Shown here in pieces: positions 9,204 to 15,126 of a stretch of DNA of 15,126 nucleotides (position 1 is its first letter; every line of letters starts with the position of its first letter). The translations under genes were made by a program, and so were the position numbers. This stretch comes from Acephala macrosclerotiorum (Eukaryota > Ascomycota > Leotiomycetes > Helotiales > Mollisiaceae): the NCBI GenBank assembly GCA_014904845.1, contig MU119871.1, forward strand, positions 1 to 15,126, written 5' to 3'. Under the pieces are notes generated by a model. It was given only the letters and a program-made list of their open reading frames with translations. It had not been told where the DNA came from and made no database searches.

Positions 9204-9780
9204 GATTACTTTTTCGTGGATCGTTATTTATTTATAAATGAACTAATTAATTATAAATATTACTATCGAAAAAACGATTAATAGTATTATAGTTTTTGAA
9301 ATTGTAATCGATTTTCGCGATTGTTTACATTTAAAAATAATCGATATTAATATAATCAAATTATAAAACAAATAATTAAAAAACTTTTTAATTACAATTT
9401 TAATAAACGTTTTAAAAATATACAAAGAATTCAAAAATTTATTCAATTTATTACTCAAAAAAAAAGTAAAATTAATACTAATAAAAATTTTTTAAAAGAA
9501 TTAAATTTATCGTTGTACACTTTTAACGACAATAATATTAACGTTTAAAGTTTTAATAAAGCGATTATTGATAAATTCAACGAAGAATTGCTAATAAATA
9601 CAATAATAACAAATACAATAATAATAAACAAATCGAGAAACAAAATTTAAAGCGCACGAGAAAACTTTCGACAAAGAATAAAAGCAAAAAAAAAGTACTT
9701 AAAAATCAAATCGCAATAACAAATTTTATAAAGCGTTTAAAACGAAAAACGAAAAAAAATAAATATAAATTAATCGAAAA
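9204..9780 (+). pseudogene. Gypsy Gag C-terminal part with possible zinc knuckle
   Basis: The reading continues in frame 3 from about 9204, a shift from the frame 2 capsid. NYKYYYRKND near 9251-9280 could be a zinc knuckle whose cysteines became Tyr (TGT/TGC to TAT/TAC), followed by FSRLFTFKNNRY, which resembles the segment after the knuckle in fungal gypsy Gags. Not every knuckle position can be explained by RIP alone (Asp stands where His is expected). From 9495 an acidic, readable stretch (LYTFNDNNINV, then KFNEELLINT) leads into a basic tail. Between 9601 and 9720 there are about ten CpA and no TpG. The assignment as Gag C-terminus is by position and general character. Confidence 0.5.
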
Positions 9781-11140
9781 ATAAAATTTTGAGATAATAA
9801 TTCGATACTAAAAATAATGATTTTATTAATGAAATTTTATTGTGAAAACTTTTTAAAAGTATAGTATTACTTTTAAAAATTCAAAAGAGAATAAAAATAA
9901 TTATTAATACTTTAAAAATATTAAATTTTATTGTAATAATTACTAATTAATAGCGAAGAAACAATACTTATTATTTGATTTTAATAAATACTAAAATCGC
10001 TATAGTAAAAAAAATACTAAAAATCGTTGATTTTATAAAATAGTTTTTTTAAAATTTTTACAAAATGTTTGAAAAAACGAATCAATTTGCTTTTATTATT
10101 AAGAACTTTGTAATACTCGAAACTAATTTCGTGAGAATCGATTTCTCGTTATTGATTAAAAGAAAACATATTATCGTTGTTTTTAAATTATATTTCAATT
10201 TGTTTAAATTAATTAATTCGAATAAAAAAATACAAAATACTAAATATTAAAACGGAGTATTGTATTACTTTTACGTATATAATTCGAGATTTTGATAGTA
10301 TTATTGTAAATATTGAAAACTTTTAATTGTTTATTATTATTGAATAAAACTTCGAATTCGTCGAAATAGTAATTATAAAAATAGAAATTAAATACGAAAT
10401 CGAATATAAAATTTTTTTTTTTTTTGTAAATAATATAAAAAAGATTTTTTTAAAATAATTATTTGTTATTATAATGAAAATACAAATTGAATATAGAAAT
10501 AATAATTCGTGAAATAGTATATTTTAAGACTTTAAAAATTCTAATTTTATTTGTATAATTATAATTGTTTTTTTTTTGAAAATTTATTTGTATTAAACTA
10601 CTAGAAATTATTATATTCGTATATATTTTCGAGTTGAAAAAATATTGAAAAAAGAATATAACGCGAGAAACTAAGTACTAATATTATTAGAAAATAATAT
10701 AGTATTAAAATTCGCGAACGATTTTTATATTTTAACGAATTTTTTTTTATTTTTTATTTTTTATTTTTTATTTTTAATATTATTTTATGTAAAATAAGTA
10801 CGATTAAAATAAATATTATTAATTCAAAAAGAAATACAAATAAAATAATACAAAAAGTAAGATTATTTTTTTCGATTTTCTATAAAACGTTTTTTTCTTT
10901 TGATAAAGAGAAAATAAACGAGATTTTGAATAAAAAAATTTTCGACGAGAAAACGGAAAAGTATTTTTCTATAATAATATTATTGTTTTTAAATGTAAAC
11001 GTCAAAAGAAAATATTTAAAGAATAGTATAAAGTACTAATTACTTTATTTTATTAAAAAAAAATGAAATTAAAAAATTTTCGAGTATAAAAACGAGAAAA
11101 AAATTCGAATAAAAAAAATAATTTTAATTTAAAATTATTT
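9781..11140 (+). other. Unresolved Gag-Pol junction, expected protease region
   Basis: In gypsy elements the aspartic protease lies between Gag and reverse transcriptase, so this 1.3 kb should contain it. Longer readable pieces exist (frame 3 at 10065-10250; another frame at about 10289-10430 with IIVNIENF and FEFVEIVIIKIEI), but no D-S/T-G motif and no convincing I-L-G-x-P motif was found. The 61-codon stop-free stretch at 10065 starts with an ATG but has no recognisable domain and is regarded as part of the decayed polyprotein. TpG is kept better than in the Gag region. Confidence 0.45.
10743..10776. repeat. (TTTTTTA) tandem repeat, about 4.9 copies
   Basis: Four complete copies of TTTTTTA (10743-10770) and a partial fifth lie in tandem inside the unresolved gag-pol junction. 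This is simple low complexity, probably grown by slippage in AT-rich DNA. Confidence 0.9.
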
Positions 11141-12260
11141 AATATAGACGTTAATACGATATATAAATTTAAATTTAAAAAAGTACGATTTGTCGATTTA
11201 ATCGACGAAATTAAAGAGATTTTTAAAGAATGAAAAAACTAATTCGAACGATTCAAAGTACGAAAAATATTTCAAAAATACACTAGAAAATATATAAAAT
11301 ATTTACTATCGCGAATTGTTTCGATATTAAAAAGATTATAATTTACTTTTAAGCGATTAATATTTTTATTTGTCGAAAATTGATTATAGAAATCTGAAAA
11401 AAAAATATTTAATAAAATGATATTTAATCGTAAAAAAACAATAGTATTTAATTAAAATTTTTTTTTTAAAATTTATGAAAATATTAATTTATTTATTTGT
11501 ATTAAAACAATTCAATACACGGCGTAATAAAAAAAGAGTTTTTATTGTTTTAAAGTTTTATTTTCGATTGTAATAAAAATGTTTTAAAAACGATTCGATT
11601 GTAAAATATTTGAAAAAAGTAATAATTTTTATTGAAATTTATAGTTTTTAATCGCAAAAAAAATCGTTAAAATTTATCGATTGATTAATACGATTATAAA
11701 AATGAATTCGATTATTTTAAAAGACGTTAATATACTTTTTTTTGTAAATAAATTTTTTAAAGAATTTATCGAATGTTTTTACGCTTTTTTAATAGATTTC
11801 TTTTTTAAATACAATCAATTTATATTAAACGTTTAAAATAGAAATATAATTGTTTTTATAATTTTATTAAAATTTTTACGAATAATAATATCGTCTCAAA
11901 AAGCAATTAATTTTGTAGTTCAATTCGTTCGAATTATTATAATAATTCTAAAAAACGTATTTTTTAGAGTTGTAATACTATTTTTGAATAATGTAAAAAT
12001 CAAAAAATTTTATACGAATTATAATAACGAGTTAATATTTTTAGAAATTCGCTGATTCGTTTTTAAATACATTTAGAATTTGAATAAAACGTTAAATTAA
12101 ATTAAGAGAATTTAAATTTGTATAAAATTCAAATTACAATTTTATTAAAACGAAATAATTATTATTGATTTCGTTTGTAGTTCTAGAAAACGTTTTTTTG
12201 AAAGTGTAAAAATTATTAAAATTTTAGAATGAATTAAATGTAATAATATTTTTGAAATCA
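11141..12260 (+). pseudogene. Gypsy reverse transcriptase, degraded, active site lost
   Basis: Frame 2 reads YKFKFKKVRFVDLID (11162 on), the Y-K-x-x-x-K-K-V-R-P-V entry of a fungal gypsy pol, then IKTIQYTA (about 11501), KKIVKIYRLINT (about 11660, for K-K-x-G-K-Y-R-L-I-N), MNSIILKDVNILFF (11702), FYAFLIDFFFKYNQF (about 11775, for S-L-I-D-F-F-S-G-Y-D-Q), SSQKAINFVVQFVRI (about 11893, for P-Q-G-x-T-N-S-V) and FLNNV. The last is the F-L-D-D-V active site with both aspartates changed to Asn (AAT AAT, 11987-11992), a typical GAC/GAT to AAT effect. It continues to KIIKILE and a stop for Trp at 12230-12232. The family is securely identified by these blocks in order. The enzyme would be inactive. Confidence 0.95.
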
Positions 12261-12880
12261 AAACTTTTATTGGAATTTGTATTTATTACAAAATATAAAT
12301 TCAATATTTTAATATTATTATTGAATTGTTATATTGATTAATTAAAAAGAACGAATTTTTCGAATAGAAAAAAGAGTAAAAAATCGTTATAGTATTTTTA
12401 TAAGACAAATTTACGACGATTTTAGTACTTTGTAAAATTTATTACGATTTTATTAATAGATAAAAAATGATTATTTTAAGTATCGATATTAATTAGTAAG
12501 AATATAGAGAAATACTCGATTAATATAACGATAAAAAATAAAAACGAGTAATTCAATACGAGTTAAAACTTTGAAATATTATTAAACGAAATTATAATGT
12601 AATAAAAAGAGAATATTAAAAAGTTTTAAAGTATTTTCGCAAGTTACGATTTTGATTATATAGTGTTTATTTCATTTTTAAAACGAATATTAATACGTTT
12701 GTCGTTCAATTAAATCGAGTAATAATAGATTTTTTTAGTACTTTAATTACTCGTTAATTCATTTGAATACAATTGTTCGATTTTGAAATTAAATATATTA
12801 AAAGAAATATTTATATTATTATAAACGGATTATTTAAAAAACTGCGAATAAAAAACGATAATTCAAAAGAAAAAACAAAT
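12261..12880 (+). pseudogene. Gypsy RNase H, degraded
   Basis: Frame 2 continues without a frame change from reverse transcriptase. TFIGICIYYKI (about 12260-12292) is the tether after the polymerase. RNase H follows: LSIDIN (Asp kept, 12485-12487), VIQYELKL (for the Y-E-S-x-x-L segment), NVIKREY (Glu kept, 12611-12613), VLKYFRKLRF, FKTNINTFVVQLNR (Asp to Asn at 12686-12688), and IQLFDFEIKYIK, corresponding to the I-R-L-F-D-F-E-V-K-H end of the domain. Two of the three catalytic acids inspected survive. The stop-free stretch at 12773-13039 begins inside this domain at a TTG codon and is simply a less-damaged part of pol, not a separate gene. Confidence 0.92.
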
Positions 12881-13170
12881 ATTAATAAGTTTATTGTAAT
12901 TGAATTTGATTACATTGAAATAGTTTTAATCTCAATCAAAAAACGCAAAATTAGTCGAAAAATTGAAAATAAATCGTTTGTAATTGAAAATAAACACGTA
13001 AAACGAAAATGTTTATTTGAATTATTAAATCAAATTTAAAGAAATTCTTTTAAATTCGATATTTTTAGTTTTCAATTTTCGATATCGATCGCATTTTTTA
13101 TATACGTCGCATTAATCGCTTCTCTTGAAATCAATAAACTACTAAACAATAACAATAATAATAATACTAT
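12881..13170 (+). pseudogene. RNase H to integrase connector, degraded
   Basis: An acidic and basic linker in the same frame 2 joins RNase H to integrase (FDYIEIVLISIKKR near 12906-12947). It is stop-free to 13036, then has stops. CpA becomes common again from about 12900. No domain is expected here. Confidence 0.6.
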
Positions 13171-14390
13171 TCTTTTTTTTAATAACAATTATTCGAATTA
13201 TTCTCAAAATATTACTTAATATTTAATAATTTTAAAACGATTAAAATAGTTTTCGAAAATAGAATTTCGCAAATTAATTCGAAAATTCGTCGATTATAGC
13301 GTTCGAAACAAAATACTATAAAAAAATACTATTAAATTCTACTTATTTCAATTTGTTTTAAACGATTTAAAATAGCGTATAACAATTATAATTGAATTAT
13401 ATAATAAATTCGAATATATTAAAAAAAAAAATATTTATTATCGAATAATTAATCGATACTACTAAAAAAAGTACTATAAAAACGTTCGAGATTTTATAGC
13501 AAATTACAACGATTATTAATACAAAAATAAAAAAAAATACAAAAAAATTCTATATTTTTAAAAAATAATTTCGTTATTTTATTGTATTAAAATAAATATA
13601 ATTAAACTTTCGCAATATAAAATATTTAACAATTTAATTGTAATACGAAATGATTTTTTTGATTAAATTAAAATCAAATTAATAAAAAACCCGATTTCTA
13701 AAAAAATTATTAAATTTATTTACAATAATATTATTTGTAAATACAATGTTTTCGATTATATAAAATTAGACGAAAAATTTAAATTCAAAGAAATTATTAT
13801 TAAGAAATTGAATAAACTCGAAATTAAACGAATTATTATTTTCGTATATAATTCGAAAATAAATGAAATAATTAAATGAAAATATTAGTTTATTATTATC
13901 GTATTGATTATTTTGATAAAAAAAAACAAAAAAAATTGATTGAAATATTTACTAATTATTTTTTTTGCGAATCGAATAATTATTTATAGACTAATTAAAT
14001 GTATACTATTTTATATAATTTATAATAAAGAAATTGTTTTATTTATTGAGATTCGATTTTTTATTTGAAAGATTTTCGATTAAAACGAAATATATAATCG
14101 AGTAAAGTTTTTTGAATTGAGAATTAAACAAATTAAAATGCGAAATGAAAATATAAAAAAATCGAGATTAAAAAAAAAACGTAATCGCAAATAAAGTTAA
14201 GTATATTTCGACGTTTATTATTAAACACGAAAAGAATTTCATTTTAATATATAATATTAAATTTATTGATTAAAATATATTTAAAAATATTAAATTGTTA
14301 TACAAATGATTAAATTTATATCGAGTTCGTTAAATAAATCAATTGAAAAAGAGTTATTTATTCGAAGAAATAAACGAAACGATAATCCGA
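13171..14390 (+). pseudogene. Gypsy integrase, degraded, active site lost
   Basis: Frame 2 reads NNNYSNYSQNI, then IEFRKLIRKFVDYSVRN (about 13259-13309), the lead-in to the zinc finger. The HHCC finger is present with every ligand mutated to Tyr: codons 13400 and 13415 (His, C to T) and 13505 and 13514 (Cys, G to A), with intact H-x4-H and C-x2-C spacing. The catalytic core follows: YCIKINIIKLSQYK with the first Asp to Asn (13595-13597), NNLIVIRNDFF, YIKLDEKFKF with the second Asp kept (13769-13771), LEIKRIIIFVYNSKINEII with Glu to Lys (13874-13876), 34 residues after the second Asp. Downstream, IIYNKEIVLFIEIRFFI matches the Y-G-x-E-P-V-L-P-I-E block (about 14018-14068) and IKQIKMRNENIKKSR follows. 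The C-terminal domain fades near 14390. Confidence 0.94.
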
Positions 14391-15126
14391 AGATTATATA
14401 CTAAAAATCGTTTGAAAAAATTCGTTAAAAAAAATAAATATTGAGATTCTTTAAATAATAATAAAAATGAGAATATTATTGAATCCGTTGATTTTAATAA
14501 TAATAAAAATACAAATACAAAAAAAAAAGCGACTAGAGAATTTCGTAATAAATAGAGTACTTAAAAAATTGAAAAAAGAATTGAAATTGTAATTCGTGTT
14601 TTTGAATTTAATGAGATCAAAAGAAATAAATACATACGATTCTTTGAAAATTGAGTAAATAAAAAAAACTCGTTAAACTTCGAAATAATAATAATTTTTT
14701 AATCGAAAAAAAATTACTTTTTCTTTTTCTATTTATAGTAATTTCATTTTTTTATCGATTTTCTTTAAAATACTTTTATTTATTTTAATAAACTCTATTT
14801 ACACTTTAAAAGTTCTATTTTTCTCTTATTGTAATTAAAACGATTTTATTATATAAAAAAATAAAATTGTATTACTTTTTTTTTTTTTAAAAAATTCTAA
14901 AAAATCTTAATTTTTAAAATCTATAAAAAATATTCTTTAATATATTCGAGTATTTTTAAATATATTTCAATATATTTAAATATATTTCAATTACATTTAA
15001 TTGCATTTAAATTGTATAAACATTTATTAATACAATATTTACTATAATTTATAAAAAAAAAATTTCAATTTTTTTTTTTTTTTTTTAAAATTTTAATTTG
15101 TATTACTTTACATATAAACAATTTTA
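14391..15126. other. Tail of gypsy element and right flank, no gene recognised
   Basis: Reading frames break down after about 14390. This should contain the element's 3' untranslated part and possibly the start of its 3' LTR, but no stretch resembling the spared island at 6852-6930 or the (GATT)5 motif was seen, so the 3' LTR probably lies beyond the edge. From about 14690 the sequence becomes T-rich with CpT kept and ends in low-complexity A/T including an 18-base T run at 15069-15086. Confidence 0.5.
14951..14990. repeat. 20-bp tandem duplication
   Basis: Two adjacent 20-bp units (14951-14970 and 14971-14990) differ at one position. They lie in the T-rich tail beyond the integrase. Likely a slippage product; no function inferred. 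Confidence 0.85.

Larger units (their letters stand above)
6830..15126 (+). mobile_element. RIP-degraded Ty3/gypsy-like LTR retrotransposon, right end outside window
   Basis: Domain order on the + strand is Gag, (protease), reverse transcriptase, RNase H, integrase, the order that defines Ty3/gypsy. A primer-binding-site candidate precedes Gag. Gag to about 9203 and pol from 11162 to about 14390 are all in frame 2. Pol contains numerous stops that fall at Trp, Gln or Arg positions of the family, with no frame change seen, so decay was by substitution and not indels. The 3' LTR is not recognised and presumably lies beyond the right edge. The left limit is the start of the less-mutated segment and is uncertain. 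Reverse transcriptase and integrase active sites are both destroyed. Confidence 0.9.

Noticed and set aside
9243..9458. 71-codon minus-strand stretch rich in Ile and Phe, looking like membrane segments
   Set aside because: Hydrophobicity is a by-product of A/T codons; it is antisense to the Gag C-terminus and has no other support.
9590..9660. Short AAC/AAT-rich runs as a possible CRISPR or satellite array
   Set aside because: No regular repeat-spacer structure; these are Asn/Thr/Ile codon runs in a decayed Gag.
10065..10250. 61-codon ATG-start stretch
   Set aside because: No domain or motif; lies inside the gag-pol junction of the gypsy element, so treated as a remnant.
12773..13039. 88-codon stretch as a separate small gene
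   Set aside because: Its frame and its start FDFEIKYIK continue the gypsy RNase H domain; it is a less-damaged piece of pol.
1..15126. Mitochondrial, Plasmodium-like or AT-rich bacterial endosymbiont DNA
   Set aside because: No intact genes, tRNAs or rRNAs; stops pervade protein-like frames; the base pattern with CpG retained and the fungal-type copia and gypsy polyproteins point to RIP-mutated fungal repeats.

Overview
This window reads as an AT-rich isochore of a filamentous ascomycete (Pezizomycotina): repeat DNA destroyed by repeat-induced point mutation (RIP). Sampled lines are only about 5-25% G+C. Most surviving C and G sit in CpG, CpC is almost absent, and CpA/TpG are strongly depleted. 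No intact gene, tRNA or rRNA was found. The stop-free stretches are either shadows or short pieces of decayed transposon genes. The fungal assignment rests on the RIP-like base pattern plus the resemblance of the decayed proteins to fungal retrotransposon polyproteins. No species is claimed.

If stop codons are read through as RIP products (TGG to TAG/TGA/TAA, CAA/CAG to TAA/TAG), two degenerate LTR retrotransposons appear, both on the + strand and head to tail. Element 1 (about 1-5470) is Ty1/copia-like, with domains in the diagnostic order Gag, protease, integrase, reverse transcriptase, RNase H. Its reading frame changes several times, so it carries indels as well as point mutations. Element 2 (LTR candidate from about 6830, running off the right edge) is Ty3/gypsy-like: a primer-binding site at 7333-7344, Gag from about 7682, then reverse transcriptase, RNase H and integrase in that order. 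Its pol stays in one frame for about 3.2 kb (11162-14390), broken only by substitutions. The protease of element 2 was not identified. Neither 3' LTR was identified, nor the 5' LTR of element 1.

Between the elements lie a junction with a perfect 10-bp inverted repeat (5493-5550), a 1.3 kb tract with almost no CpA but many TpG (5551-6830), and a small island that escaped mutation (about 6852-6930) with three overlapping palindromes and a TATA-like box.

Both elements have lost catalytic residues by G-to-A changes (integrase Asp to Asn and Glu to Lys; in element 2 both reverse transcriptase aspartates to Asn), so neither can encode working enzymes. The least expected signal is that mutation polarity switches along the window: some tracts lost CpA but kept TpG, others the reverse, as if separate RIP events each hit one strand of a limited tract.
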